Part shown: positions 23,222 to 35,139 of the stretch, one piece after another
Layout of the letters: every line of letters begins with the position of its first letter
How positions within the stretch are numbered: the first letter of the stretch is position 1
Source of the DNA: Gordionus sp. m RMFG-2023
Taxonomy: Eukaryota > Nematomorpha > Gordioida > Chordodea > Parachordodidae
Length of the DNA: 64,000 nt
Direction: 5' to 3'
Assembly: GCF_954871325.1 (NCBI RefSeq)
Contig: NC_088775.1
Location: forward strand, 90,216,805 to 90,280,804
Made by a program: the position numbers and the translations under genes
The notes under the pieces: generated by a model
Database searches by the model: none
What the model was told of the DNA's origin: nothing
Seen by the model: the letters and a program-made list of their open reading frames with translations, nothing else

Positions 23222-25611
23222 ATGACCCATTCGTTTTTTTCATTTTATGATCAGCCAAAAATGTCTAACTTTATATCCAAAAAAATATGGATAATTTTAA
23301 TCATGACAATATTCAGCTTTCCTTTTAATTACCTTTATTATTATTGCACTTCGTATCTGAAATATGAAAAACCTATCCCATTTTTTCGTATAAATAATGG
23401 CTCAAGGACGAATACGCCAAATATTTCAACTCACCAATATTCTGTGATGAAGGAATTTACCGATTACGATCTAGTTCTACCGAATTGCAAGATACTAAAA
23501 TTAAATGTTTCTAAAAAGGATATCGATAATTCGGAAACTTATTCGCAAAATATGCGATTAGACTGCCTGGCAGACAAGACGTCTCCTTTGACTTATATTG
23601 ACTCGAGTATGAAGCGAGAGGAAAATTCGAAAAGAAAAAACGCGTTACCACTTTTCAAAATAAAGGTTAATTCAACGGCCTTACGACTACATTATGGCGG
23701 TGATAATAATTTGGAGTATTGCAAATACGAAAGAATCTTGAGGGACATAAATTCGGGTAATCCGGATGACAGTATTACTTATACCAAACCTGTCAAGTTT
23801 AAATTCGATGTTACGGTACATATAAATTCTACTCATTTTCGAAAACGCGATGATGCCAATCAGAATTTCGACACATTCATACGGGTCAGATGTTTTAATA
23901 ACAAGTCGGTAATTTATCGAAATGTGCACATAGTTGTCCGGGAATCGGTGTCAAATTACGTCATGTCCCAATCATCGAATAAATATGATAAATCAGCAAC
24001 GCCCAAGTTTAATGTGTTGCTCGTGGGGATAGATTCGACATCGAATAAGAATTTCGAGAGAGGTTTGGTTAAAACATATAAATACTTGAGTGGTATAAGA
24101 GGAAAAAAACTTTTCGCTTACAAAGGCTACGTCAAGATAGGAGAAAATACGTATCCAAATTTGAACGCGCTGCTAACCGGAAAATATACATGGGAATTTC
24201 CTAATGATGAGCGAAGCTATCTTGATAATATCAGTTTGATATGGCACGAATACGAAAAACATGGTTATTCCAGCATTTACTTAGAGGACGAACCCTTTAT
24301 GTCGACTTTTAATTATATCAAATACGGATTTTATAAATCGCCAACTCATTTTTATTTTAGACCATTTACGCTGGAACTGAGAGATACGATGAGCAAACTA
24401 TCATCGGAAGATTATTGTTGTGTGTATGGTAAAAATGAGGTTGAAATGTTGTTGGATTATTCGAAGGAATTGATCAAGGAAATGGAACGATCAAACCAGC
24501 CCTATTTTAATCTTAATTTTTTAACTCGGTACACTCACCCACAACTACGGGGAATTGATGACGTGGATAACCTTTTAGTTGATTATTTTAAGGATCTGAT
24601 AGAGAGCCATCACTTAAAGAATACTTTTATCTTCCTATTCGGCGATCACGGTTTAAGGTTTGGGTCATTTAGAAAGACATTGAATGGTTTATATGCTTTT
24701 CATATTATGTTAATTTACGATTTTAAAAATAGTGCTCGTTTTATTATTACCTTATTTATCCAATATCGTTAACAGGAATGTTGGAAGATCGCATGCCTTT
24801 CCTGCTAGCAATTCCTCCCGATAATTTCTTTACCAAATACAATCAAGATGAAACCATATTCGAAGCCAACACGCGTAGCCTATTAGCGCCCTTCGATTTC
24901 CATAAAACGTTGCTCGATTTGCTTGAGATATCAAACATTGAACAAGTTCCATTGGCCGTAACAGATGATCCCGGAGAATATTACACATTATACCCTAGTG
25001 ATATAGGTAATACCAGGGGTATAAGTTTGCTACAACCCATACCAAAGGATCGTACATGTGAATCGGCTAATATACCTTATCGCTATTGTCCTTGCAATTG
25101 GATAAAGCTGAATCCTTCACAAATGCTCAAAAACGTTTCTTCGGATGAAGACCAACTTGCTATAGGTATATCTAAGCTCATTTTATACGGTGTCGATTTA
25201 GTGCTTAAGAAGATGAAAGATGACTTATCAAATTATAGTAGTATTTGTTTAATAGATGAATTGAATCAGCATTCTATAATGAATACAATTTTGGTAGCAA
25301 ATGACAAAATTAATTTCCAGGATTTTCAAATGCTCTCAACGTTAAATGTAAACACCAATATTACTAAAACAGGGAATGCGAAAATCAGTAAAATTTTACT
25401 ATCCAAAATATTCGGTTTGTTAAAAGGGTTCTTACTGGTATTCAAAGTACTTGCTAATGAAGCTGTATTTGAAACGACATTAGTTTTTGACAAGCAAAAT
25501 GTATCTAGAATATTCGAAGACCCAGAGATATTGACGTTGGATTATTACGAGACCAATTCGGCTTGCATGCAAATTGAAGAATTCAAAAAATATTGTCGCT
25601 GTAGATCTTAA
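23222..25611 (+). CDS. DUF229 family membrane protein (alkaline-phosphatase/sulfatase fold)
   Basis: Two exons, 23,222-24,686 and 24,776-25,611, joined across an 89-bp GT-AG intron (24,687-24,775, phase 1, splitting G489), give a 766-residue protein. One hydrophobic segment (about 22-40) near the N-terminus indicates a type II anchor or uncleaved signal, so the bulk is probably extracellular or lumenal. The DUF229 core follows: VLLVGIDSTS (265-274, D271), GENTYPNLNALLTGK (307-321), a histidine in RYTHPQL (436-442) and FGDHGLRFGSFRKT (473-486, D475 and H476), then EDRMPFLLAIPP in exon 2. The D...T/S...H...GDHG pattern corresponds to metal-site residues of the alkaline-phosphatase superfamily. 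The C-terminal part has the family's CPC (YRYCPCNW) and a final CRC. The substrate of DUF229 proteins is not known to me. M1 and M14 both precede the anchor, so the exact start is open. The frame is intact throughout, suggesting a working gene. Confidence 0.9.
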
Positions 25612-25622
25612 AGATGTTTCTT

Positions 25623-25628
25623 AATAAA
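25623..25628 (+). terminator. Polyadenylation signal of the DUF229 gene
   Basis: AATAAA begins 12 bp beyond the stop codon, a usual distance in compact animal genes. Confidence 0.55.
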
Positions 25629-25639
25629 ATTATCATGGA

Positions 25640-26440
25640 ATGGTGTTAGATTATATATAATTTAAGTATAATTCAAATTTTTAAAAAAAATGTGTTTAAT
25701 TGGTTCGCGATTTTTAAAAAAAAATAAACTGATGTATCCCATCCAACTTAGTGCTCTTAAAAAAAAATTTCAAATTTAAATATTTTCTAAAAAGCCGAGT
25801 CAAGATTTTAGACAAACTCTATTACCTATCCCTCGCGATTTGGCTAAAACATTTCGGGAAAAATTTGACCCTCACGTGACAAAATCTATAAAATTGGAAG
25901 GTAATATTTGATTGGTTAAAACCGTTTTTACCAAATGGGCTCTATCTAGTTCTTTTAACAAACCCTAATTTTAACCGTATATAATAAAAGTATATGGCGG
26001 GGTTTTTTATCGCGTTACGCGGCTTTTATTTCCGCCATGTTTTATTCCTTAAAGTTTTTTTTTTTAAATTGAAAGGTTATTTTTTTTGTAGCCAGTCACT
26101 TATTAGAGGAAAGGTGTACACACGTGATATAAAACAAACATGGACCTTCATTTTTTTTTCCTAAACAAAAATTTTGATTTATAAAATTGTATTTATTTTT
26201 TTTTTTGTTATTAATTATGGATTCCGGAATTAGAAAAATAAATGGAATAAATTTTAAAAAAAGTGAATAAAATTTTTGAAAATTTTAGAAAACCCTAAAT
26301 TTTTGGGTGTCAATCAAAATATCGCCTTCCGCGAGCTGGCGGGTAGGGTCGTTTAGTGGTTAAGCGTGAATGGGCGTAAATTTTTTTTATTGCCACCTCA
26401 AGCGGGACAGGCCGTGAATAAAAAACTGGGCCAGCGCCCA
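25640..26440. other. Intergenic DNA
   Basis: No gene seen. At 25,995-26,040 'atggcggggtt' and 'ttccgccat' are inverted around a short GC-rich core and could form a hairpin. A tRNA A-box-like 'tcgtttagtggttaagc' lies at 26,350, but no B box follows. Confidence 0.35.
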
Positions 26441-27491
26441 CCACTAATATCTTAAGTTTTGTATTAGGATTAATTGCAGGAAGGAATACACCGGATATAA
26501 GGATTGATGATAGAGAAGTAGAAGAAAAAAAAATTAAGAATATGATAGGAAACGAAGATAGTACAAGACATTTAGACAATTACAGACCAATTATTTGCTT
26601 TAAAAAGGACACATGGCACGACAATGTGAGTTAACGAGGCAGCTTAAATGGCCATTTAGATACGAATTTTAGATGGTTTTTTTTTGACATGTTCCAAGTA
26701 GCGGTTTAGGAGGTCATTCACGAGAGAGATGTAATAAATGACTAGATGTGATTAGGGATAATGTTATAAATAATAAATTTAATAGTTTGTCTGATTTTCT
26801 TGATCATAATTTCGGTATATATGTAACAGGTATAGTTGATTCAAAATTTGTAAATAAATATGCGAATTATGAAAGGATCAGTGGTTAGAGAAATTGAAAC
26901 AGAAGAAAATGTGTGTAGAATGGAATCTGAAAAGATGATAAAGAGAAGTAAATGCCCTAGAATTAAGATTAGAAATAGGTGAAAGTGAAACATGTTTTTA
27001 TTTGATACAGGAGCCGACATTAGTTTAATGAGCGTAAAAGATTTAAATAAATGTTTTCCAGAAGAACATTTCACAGCAAGAAGAATAATAGCTAGACAAT
27101 TAGATGGTAGTATTGTTATAGGATTTTAGGTTTTTATGTGATTGAATTGTTAGATATAAATAAGGAGATAACGATATGGATTACGACACTAAAGATAGAG
27201 CCTATCTTCGATTAGAATGAAATTAAGAATATAAGTCCTGATTATAATTGATGGTCTTTGTTTGAAAAACTCCTTGAGAAAAACAATGTAATTGGAAATA
27301 ATAGTACAAAGAGAGAATTATGATAAGACTGAGTTACTAACTAGTTTAGGAGTTAAATTAGTTCTCGATAAATTGAGAAATCGAACACCAGAATTTTTGA
27401 ATAGATATAGAAGAGGATAGTTTCAGTCGAAGTCAAATCTCAAGGAATTAAGAATAAAGTAGAACTTGATGTTATTGAGGATAATTTTATC

Positions 27492-28336
27492 CAGGGATCC
27501 AAACCGAACCTGAACCGAACCGTTAAACCGCTAAAAACCTGTATTTTTTATCGAACCTAAACCTCTTAAAAATTTCTAGACGAACCTGGACCGAACCGCT
27601 AAAATGCCTCTGAACCGGTTCTAGTCTCATAATTTTATGCTTATAAAATAATGTGTAAGTTATTACTAGTAGTATATTGCAAATATTTTAATTATATTCA
27701 AATTGTTTTAAAAATTATTATCAATCACATTTGATTGATAAACGTCAGTCATAATTTTTATAAATTTTAGTGTATTGCCATTTTGCAATATTTTTTAAAT
27801 ATTTTAAGCTTATAAATTATAATGAAAAAAATTAAATCAAATATATAAATTATTTACATATAGTATTATAAATGACACATCAAATCTGATATCATACTGG
27901 CAATGCCAGCTACCCAAGTTAGTGTGGAAGGATGTTTTTCAACAATTAAATTTATATTATCTCCTTATAGATGTAATTTGAGTGAGACGAATTTTGAAAA
28001 TATATTAATTATGCAGCTTAATAAAAAAAACTTAAGTAATTGTTCATATTTAAATTAATCATTGATATATTTATTTGTTATATTTATAAATTAAATATTA
28101 TTTTATAATGAGAAATTAAAAAATGATGGTTTTTATTTTAATTATAAAATAAAAAAATTTTCCTGATACATAATCCTAATGCAGTTTTGAATACAAATGT
28201 GTTCAAACCGAGTTTTTAGAGGTTCGAACCGAACCGATATTTTTATTTTTTGCGAACCGAACATGAACCTTAAACCATTATTTTTATCCGAACCTGAACC
28301 TGAACCGAACCGATATTCGTTTCGGTTTGGATCCCG
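27492..28336 (+). mobile_element. hAT transposon, internally reduced, with perfect 8-bp target duplication
   Basis: 845 bp. Left end CAGGGATCCAAACCGAAC and the inverse of TTCGGTTTGGATCCCG on the right form a 16-17 bp terminal inverted repeat with a 1-base indel. ATTTTATC flanks both sides (27,484-27,491 and 28,337-28,344). Both ends carry repeated 'cgaacc' motifs, the kind of subterminal sites hAT transposases bind. The only coding remnant is the transposase C-terminus (27,876-28,058). The element is too short to be autonomous. It sits inside a Ty3-like fossil whose sister copy near 42,740 lacks it. Confidence 0.9.
27876..28058 (+). pseudogene. hAT transposase C-terminal dimerisation domain, fragment
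   Basis: A 60-codon open frame directly after a stop codon, containing AMPATQVSVEGCFSTIKFIL and then LSETNFENILIMQLNK before a natural stop. This is the pattern of the hAT dimerisation domain ('P.t...vER.FS....i.s..R..L...n.e.l..l..N'). The rest of the transposase has been lost, leaving only this exon-like piece within the 845-bp element. Confidence 0.8.
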
Positions 28337-28960
28337 ATTTTATCAAGGTAATAAAGAATATTTGAATAGACACAAAGAGGTTTTTAAATGAGGAATTAGG
28401 TACACTAAAAGATTTTGAGGTAGATATACGATTAGTGGAAGATTACCGACCAAAGTTTTGTGTCATAAGAGGATTACCCCTTTTTTTGGATAGAGAAATA
28501 GATAAAGAACTAATGGCTATAAGAAGGTATAATAAGACCAATAGTTCATAGTGTATGGGCGACACCGTTAGGCCCCGTAAGAAAACCAGATAATAGCTTG
28601 AGATTATGCATAGATTATAGGATATATATAAAAAAAAAACCATGGGTTATTACAGTAAAATATCCTTTACCAAGAATGGAGCAATTATAAATTAGACAAA
28701 ATAAATGTATATTTAAAATCATTAATAATCCTTTGAAAATCAAAAACTTTTCTGATCCCAATGGAAACGTGGGAGGGGGGGGGGGCAAGTTCTGGATCGA
28801 GACTATTCTTGTATTTTCTTTAATCCAACCAAACTCCAAACCTACTTTAGGCAAGAAAAAATCAACAGAAAATTTCCAAAATATTAGGAAAAATATCAGA
28901 AGATCCCATCTTTATCCCAATAATATCCACTATCTTAACCTCCCTTTGTTAAGATAGAAT

Positions 28961-29110
28961 TTATCCTTCTTCGAGGATTTGAGATCTCACATCTGCAAGC
29001 ATATTGGCGATCCGAGAGAAGACTTCTTCCTCTGACAGAGACTGGCTATAGCTATCCTTAAAGTGAATTATCAAAGTTTGAATGGACTCTCTTCTTTCCA
29101 CAGACCTTCT
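28961..29110 (-). CDS. Candidate terminal exon of an unknown host gene
   Basis: On the minus strand an acceptor-like 'aatttctag' is followed by a 49-codon open frame and stop: it begins RRSVERRESI and includes SLSEEEVFSRIANMLADV and the ending RSQILEEG. The composition (charged and amphipathic, helix-rich) differs sharply from the low-complexity frames around it, and the phase is 0. I do not recognise the family. No upstream exon could be supported, because the (GAAA)n array and a hAT remnant lie in that direction. It could equally be the tail of an unrecognised transposon protein. Confidence 0.4.
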   Translation of the reverse strand, partial: RRSVERRESIQTLIIHFKDSYSQSLSEEEVFSRIANMLADVRSQILEEG

Positions 29111-29429
29111 CTAGAAATTCACATTTTTTTTTCTTAAATATTCTTATCATTTTACAACTTATATTTCACCTTTTATATTACTTAAATTTTGGAATTTATT
29201 TATTTATTTTATTGTGTTGACTTATATTATTAAATAATAAGGTATATATACAATACAATAAAATAACTTGAAACATCCAATAAAGTTTTTTTTAGGCCAA
29301 ATAATTATTACACAAGCATATAGTTGGGGGTATTCATCCTTCATTTTGCGATTAAATTTTGCAAAATTTATGTAAACTTGAGTGTTTTGGCCAAATATTC
29401 GCGTTTAATACGCGCGTCAATATATAATA

Positions 29430-29651
<222 letters not shown>

Positions 29652-30098
29652 TATATATATATAAGCTTTTCCTTTTTACAAAATATGCGCCATTTGATTG
29701 CCCATTAGAAGACAAAAGCGCGGGTAAAAAAAGGGGGGCGGACCTTTAAGAGAAGTATTATTTTTTTTTAAAAACATAACAATCGTGTTTATATTTAAAG
29801 GTATGGCGGGATATTTAGCGGGTGACGCCATAACTATTCGGTTAGAATTACCGGGCAAAGGATGACACAATTAAATTTTAAACCAGATTAAAGTTCTTAA
29901 ATGTAATACTTTATTACTTATTATTAAGCTTCTTCTAAAAACCGGTGCTAGAGATCTAATTGAAGGTCTTAGAATGAGACTAACCATAAAAAAGTGCATA
30001 TTTATTAGTCCGAATAGCTCATTAAAAAAATGAAAACCATCGTATGTTTTTTTTTTGGAATTTTCGAATATTATATATAGCATTACGAGAAATTTATG

Positions 30099-31620
30099 CA
30101 GTGCCGTAGCCAGGATTTTATCATGAGGGAAGGGGGGTTTAAAATTTTTGGGGGGCGTTTGAACACTTAATTGCTTATATTTTTGGATTTGTTAAAATTG
30201 TTTTATATTTTCTTATAACAAAATTATAGGGTATTTTATTATATATTTTACATTCCTTTGTTTAATCATGTATATATTTTTATTAATTAAAAATCTTGAT
30301 ATTTTATATAATACAGATTTTAATATTAAAAATTATAATGTATATAGAATCTATATTAAAAAAAGTAATTTTTTACAATTATATAAAATATGTGTAATTC
30401 TTATGCAAATAATGGTATTTAAAAAAATATGATGATATTATCTTATAAATAATACTTTTTTTTACAAAAAAAAATTGATTAAATATTAAAACTAATAGAA
30501 TTTTATTGCTATTTTTTGATTTGAATTTAAAAAGAGAGATCTACTTTTCTCTGAGATTTTGCTAATTCATCTAGAAACAAATTTTTATCTAAAATAATCT
30601 CCTTATAAATATTCAATAGGGCTAATCCATCTAAACATTTTTCACCGGTTGTGTTTCTTAAATAGGTTTTTAACCTTTTAAAGTTGAAAAGACCTTTCAT
30701 TAGTGCAGGTACTAATTGGCAAGGTAGCTAAAATAATTAATAATATTTTGATATTAAGCAGGAATATAAAATGCAATTACACTTGGAAAGGGCCTGCAGA
30801 ACATTTTTTGGTCTGAAAGAATACCCTATTCTGTCAAGATTTTTATACCAAAATTCGACATCACAAAGTAACTTATCATATGAACCTACTAAATCATCAG
30901 CATAAAACTCTGAGATTTTTTTAATATCCTCTTGTGTTTCAGGTGTAATCAACAGTTTAGACTTGACCGGCAAAAGAAAGTAATAGCTTTTTAAAATATA
31001 ATTATGACTAATAAATCTTTCTTTTAATTGAAATAAAAATGTATCAATAAGGGGAAGAAAAATGTTTATTTTATAAAAATCCTCAATCGTAGATGCATCA
31101 ATATTTGATCGATTGGATTGTCTAGAGCTACTCTAGGTTTAAAAATTTCAATTCCAAACATATTAGCAATCTCCTTTACTTTTTCATATATTTCATGAAA
31201 TTTTTCATCCACATTCTCTCTGATATTTGTTAATATTTCAACAATATCCTTTGCTCTATTCATAATCTCCCTTAAATCCAAATCAATTTTTTGTAGCATT
31301 TTTCTAAAATCATATGTATAATTAAATAAAAAATAAACACATTGAATTGAAATTAAAACTGTGGCTTAATAATAGCCTGCAAAAGATTTTCGGCATCTGC
31401 TGAATCTTTTTCCTTGCTTGATATATAAAATTCTAGTGCTGCAAAGACAACATCATATAGTTCAATAAAGAGTTTCACCGACTCTTGTCTTTCGATGAAT
31501 CTGGTCGGACATAATCTTTTTAGTTTTTTTTTTTGATTTTTTGAGTCAATATCATGATACGTTTGAATAAATAACTCCATTTTTTGGGGTGGTGTGAAAT
31601 AGCTCCAAACCAAAGATATC
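30099..31620 (-). mobile_element. hAT transposon remnant (ZMYM1/DUF4371-type transposase)
   Basis: The 3' end reads CAGTGCCGTAGCC at 30,099 on the plus strand, a typical hAT terminus followed by G-rich sequence. On the minus strand, in order: 31,613-31,353 (KRLCPTRFIERQESVKLFIE, the 'CPTRW.ER' region), 31,299-31,066 (LQKIDLDL and NIRENVDEKFHEIYEKVKEI), 30,973-30,737 (FYADDLVGSYDKL to ALSKCNCILY), and about 30,730-30,541 (LATLPISTCTNERSF, then LKRLKTYLRNTTGEK one frame over). These match the zinc-finger-MYM-type hAT transposases of animals. At least three breaks interrupt the frame, so it is dead. The other terminus was not found. Confidence 0.85.
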
Positions 31621-32189
31621 GTTTCTAAATTTTGTAAAATATATTAGCATTATTAAAGATAATACACACTAAACATACATAATATGTTATAAAAACTAAT
31701 AAATTCTAAATTAAATTAAAATATTTTTACGTAAGGTGTTCCTGATTATATCTTGATCAAGAAGTGGAATAGTCTGATCTTTCAAATTCTAGATGGGAAG
31801 ATATGTTGGTGGTAATTGGACTCTTACTATAATGATATAAAATAAAGTAAAAATATTAAAGAAAATATTATTCCACCGTTATCATCACCATCAGGAAGAT
31901 TTTCCATATGTAGTAATGGGTGTAGGATGTGATTTGTTGAAATACGAATAAATTAATGTATGTTTTTTTTTCATATTGAAAATGAGAAATATATATTTTT
32001 ATAAAATGGAATATGACAAACAAGACAACTTTTATGAAATGAATAATATAAAATTTATTTAAAAAAATTAAAAATTTTTTTTAGCATTTTTCATGGGGGG
32101 GGTTGGGAGGGGTGGGTAACTAATAATTTTCTTAAATTGTACCTATATATAATTAAGTTTTTTTTTAGAAATTTATGATACATGACAGC

Positions 32190-33110
32190 GAGGCCTAAAA
32201 CGAATTATTTGTTATTTGATATTCGATTCGATTCGTATTTTACGAATACGAATAACACAATATGAATAATGAGGAAAATTATTCGTATTATTCTAAATTA
32301 TTCAAAATTATTTATATATAAATATTCGTAATTATTCGCAAATATTTTATTGCAAGTAAAATAAAAAGAAGTAATTAAATTTTCCTAGTGGATATCATTT
32401 CGTTTTATTTTATTTCCTATTATCAAATATCAAATCATTACAAGTTATATTTGCTGAAAAAGTTTAATGGAAGAAAAGGAAAAGCTTCAAAGTAAAATAT
32501 AATTATTTTATTTTGATTGTTTCTCTTTAATCATTTTTGATGTTATGAACAAGTCAAAACATTTTTATAGAGTGTGCCTCTTTCCCATATTCTCGAGCTC
32601 CTGGCAGATAAATAACTAAATTTTTTTGACTAGTTCTTATTATTTGATTAGGAAAATCCTTTTCCCATTTAGTAACCTTATTTTTGGCAAATTTTAAAGA
32701 CAATCTAATTCAGATAGTGCATTATAATATCTTCATCCTCTATTACATTGTCATAATCACCTCTAAAAATTATATTAATAATTAAATAAAGAAAATTTAT
32801 GCTACTAAAATATTTTTAATAAATAAAATCTATAATGAAATACTTTCTAAAATTTTGTTATATTTTATATGCAAAAATGACAATTAGTTTAGAGAATCCT
32901 TAAAAGTGTCATCTTTAAACATCTGTAAAATTTTTTTTGCAAAATATTTTATAAGCTTTAGAAAAATTTTCGAATCGAATCGAATATTCGACGAATCGAA
33001 ACGAATAATGATTTTATTATTCGTACGAATACGAATAGCGCAATTATTCGATTCGATTTGTTTTTTTGTAGGACTAATGACAGCACAGGCGCAAAGCATT
33101 CGCAATTGAG
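32190..33110. mobile_element. DNA element with TTCGA-repeat ends, about 0.9 kb
   Basis: Both ends consist of iterated 'attcgattcg' and 'cgaatacgaata' words (32,220-32,340 and 32,965-33,060) in inverted orientation, around an AT-rich centre. Such subterminal repeats are common in DNA transposons. Exact termini and target duplication are unclear ('gacagcgaggcc' on the left, 'taatgacagcac' on the right). A piggyBac-like fragment lies inside. Confidence 0.5.
32560..32770 (-). pseudogene. piggyBac-like transposase fragment
   Basis: On the minus strand a frame contains NKVTKWEKDFPNQIIRTSQ and then NLVIYLPGAREYGKEAHSI. This resembles the start of the piggyBac DDE domain ('W...P......R....NI....PG....A....'). 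An acidic stretch precedes it, as in the family. It covers only a small part of a transposase and is interrupted. It could also be a chance resemblance in another DNA-transposon family. Confidence 0.45.
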
Positions 33111-33790
33111 ATGGGGATATCGTTCGAATCTAAAATTTGTCAAAAAATTAAATCTTTAGATCATATAGTCTCCTTAAATTTTAATGCATTTAGATGATTA
33201 GGAAAATTATCGAGATTATATATATATTAGGTAAATGGAAAACAGTAGTGTGACAAAATATATAAAATTTTTATAATGAAATATTTTGAATGTGTAATAG
33301 AATATTGAACATATTTTATTAATAAATTAAATAGAGAATATCCTTATTATCACAATCATTTTATTTCGTATATGATCCAATTTAAATTAAATTATCTTTA
33401 TTTTCATTATATATATATATATATATATATCCATATCACATGTTTAAAAGTTAAAAAAAAGAAAAGATCTAGATCAATAATCATTTTCTCGAAAAATATA
33501 TTGACAAAACGTCCATAAATGTCAATTACAAATCAACAGATATAACACTTGTATATTTGGAATTCCAATAAAATTTATATATATCGATTATCCAATTCAG
33601 GAACTATCAATTTCGATTATTTATTGTATTTCAAAGATCCACTAGTCAAATCTGATACTCAGAAAAAGTGCAAATATTTCATCATAATTCGCAAACATTT
33701 TAAGCAGCTTCCAATGAAATAATTGGTCTTTATGTATATTATATTTAAAAAAAAGACATTTTAGCAAAACCAAATAATTTTTAAAATTTT
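33111..33790. other. AT-rich intergenic DNA
   Basis: Includes a (TA)n tract at about 33,408-33,430. Nothing else supported. Confidence 0.3.
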
Positions 33791-34020
33791 TTGTCTAGTT
33801 TCGATTCCCCCGAGGTACTGTTTAAAATGTCGCAGAGAATGGGTTTTTCTGAAAGATGATTCTTCTGCGCATCTAATCTAGTAATTATTGAGCTATCTAA
33901 AAAGATTTCCATGTAGCCTCACTAGGAGGTTGGGGGAAGGTGGGGGGTGTGCTCAATTTCGAAATTTTTTGAGCCCCCCCTTGAGATAGTAAAGACTTAG
34001 TGACGCCTCAGCTGATTTCT
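33790..34020 (-). mobile_element. Possible end of another hAT element
   Basis: On the minus strand a CTGAGGCGTCACTAAG terminus-like start is followed by a G-rich stretch and then a 43-codon frame (MEIFLDSSIITRLDAQKNHL inside). The terminus resembles the CAGTGGCGT-type ends of hAT elements, but the peptide is not a confident match and no target duplication was found. Confidence 0.25.
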
Positions 34021-34265
34021 TGATTTGTAATATTTTTTTAAGGTTATTCAAAAGTTAACATTTTATATTTTTTGAAGTTAAACCCCTCAACCCTCTTAGT
34101 TCGCACATAATAATAATTTAAAAAATATTATTGTTTTTTTTAAACATGTTCAAAAAGGTCAATAAAATTAATTTTTTTAAAAATTGTGTTTTTCAAATTT
34201 ATTATAATACGATTTAAATAATCTCACTTCTCTCTGCGATGTTGAATTTTTCTCGAATATTCCAG

Positions 34266-35055
34266 GTATTTGGCTTGATTTGCTTTGTGATGGTAGATTT
34301 GAAGAGATCCTTAAAGGGTATGAAAGTTAAATTTTTTTATATACAAACAAAATAGGAATGATTTTATCGTAATTTTTAATATAATGATTAATTATATTTA
34401 CTTACCATAGGAAAAAGACACAAATCCAATGAGAATATTAAATGTGGGTTGCTAACCCACTCAGTTCGTGGTATAGGAAATTTGGGTCTTAATTTGGGAA
34501 AAAATAATGCTACCAATTATGACTTGATGATAAATTTTGAGATACACAATTCATGGAAGAAATTTGATATCCAAGGTTATTGTTATTACCTTATGAAATT
34601 AAAGAGTTCTGTATATAAGTATCAAGAGAAAACGGAGGTTATTTTTCTATTTTTTTTTATATAGAATTCATTTATGAAAACCATTTTAAAAAATCATAGT
34701 TAATGATTTATTTATATCCTTTATTTTCTAATCAGTTTAAAAATAAATTTTTTTTTATAATTTCGTTTTTATGCATGAGAATTATGTAAGAATGTTTATC
34801 TTAAAAGTATTTTTAGGTAATATTTGATCCGGAAAATAAATTTCTTCAAAGATTTTTGCTCAAAGATTTTTTTGAACATATTTTGAAGATTTTTAATATT
34901 CATAATATAATAAACACAGATATCGAAACACAACGGATTTATTATGGATGACTTAGAGAGAGGTATTTTATACTACCTGGTAATTGTTGTGAAATACGTT
35001 CACGAAGAAAATAAGGAAATTTATTATAAAGATTCCATCTGGCAACTCTTTAAAG
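34266..35055 (+). CDS. Candidate multi-exon host gene, function unknown
   Basis: Exon 1 (34,266-34,317, after 'ttccag') reads VFGLICFVMVDLKRSLK. Intron 34,318-34,410 (GTATGA to ATAG, 93 bp) is phase 1. Exon 2 (34,411-34,637) reads KRHKSNENIKCGLLTHSVRG and continues through NSWKKFDIQGYCYYLMKLKS to YKYQEKTE. Intron 34,638-34,816 is phase 0. Exon 3 (34,817 onward) reads VIFDPENKFLQRFLLKDFFE. Phases agree across both introns. A further frame (34,920-35,055: MDDLERGILYYLVIVVKYVH and then DSIWQLFK) ends at a GTAATA donor but cannot be joined cleanly to exon 3, so either exon 3 ends at its own stop (34,949-34,951) or an exon boundary is misread. I recognise no family. The start of the gene is not found. 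Confidence 0.5.
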
Positions 35056-35139
35056 GTAATATATCTTTCGATTCTTTATAATAATTCGGATACAATATTA
35101 TTCAATACGAGTATACTTAAGTAAGATAATAATGTATAA

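Larger units (their letters stand above)
26450..28700 (+). mobile_element. Ty3-like LTR-element fossil, family 1 (copy 1), split by a hAT insertion
   Basis: Internal part of a Ty3/gypsy-type element. Seen in order are a degenerate nucleocapsid zone (about 26,600-26,740), a retropepsin with the LFDTGADISLM-type active-site stretch near 26,998-27,030, and, after the hAT insert, the start of reverse transcriptase (about 28,390-28,690). No LTR was recognised at either end. The copy is broken in many places and is clearly old. The same parts in the same order occur at 41,830-43,870, including the uninterrupted insertion site. Confidence 0.75.

Noticed and set aside
23687-23929. 80-codon ORF antisense to the DUF229 gene
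   Set aside because: Shadow of the DUF229 exon 1.
26333-26450. tRNA or SINE suggested by 'tcgtttagtggttaagc'
   Set aside because: Only an A-box-like word; no B box at tRNA spacing and no foldable arms.
30091-32179. AATTTATG at 30,091 and 32,172 as the 8-bp duplication of the ZMYM1-type hAT element
   Set aside because: The sequence next to the right copy is not the inverse of the CAGTGCCG terminus, and an 8-mer of this composition recurs by chance.
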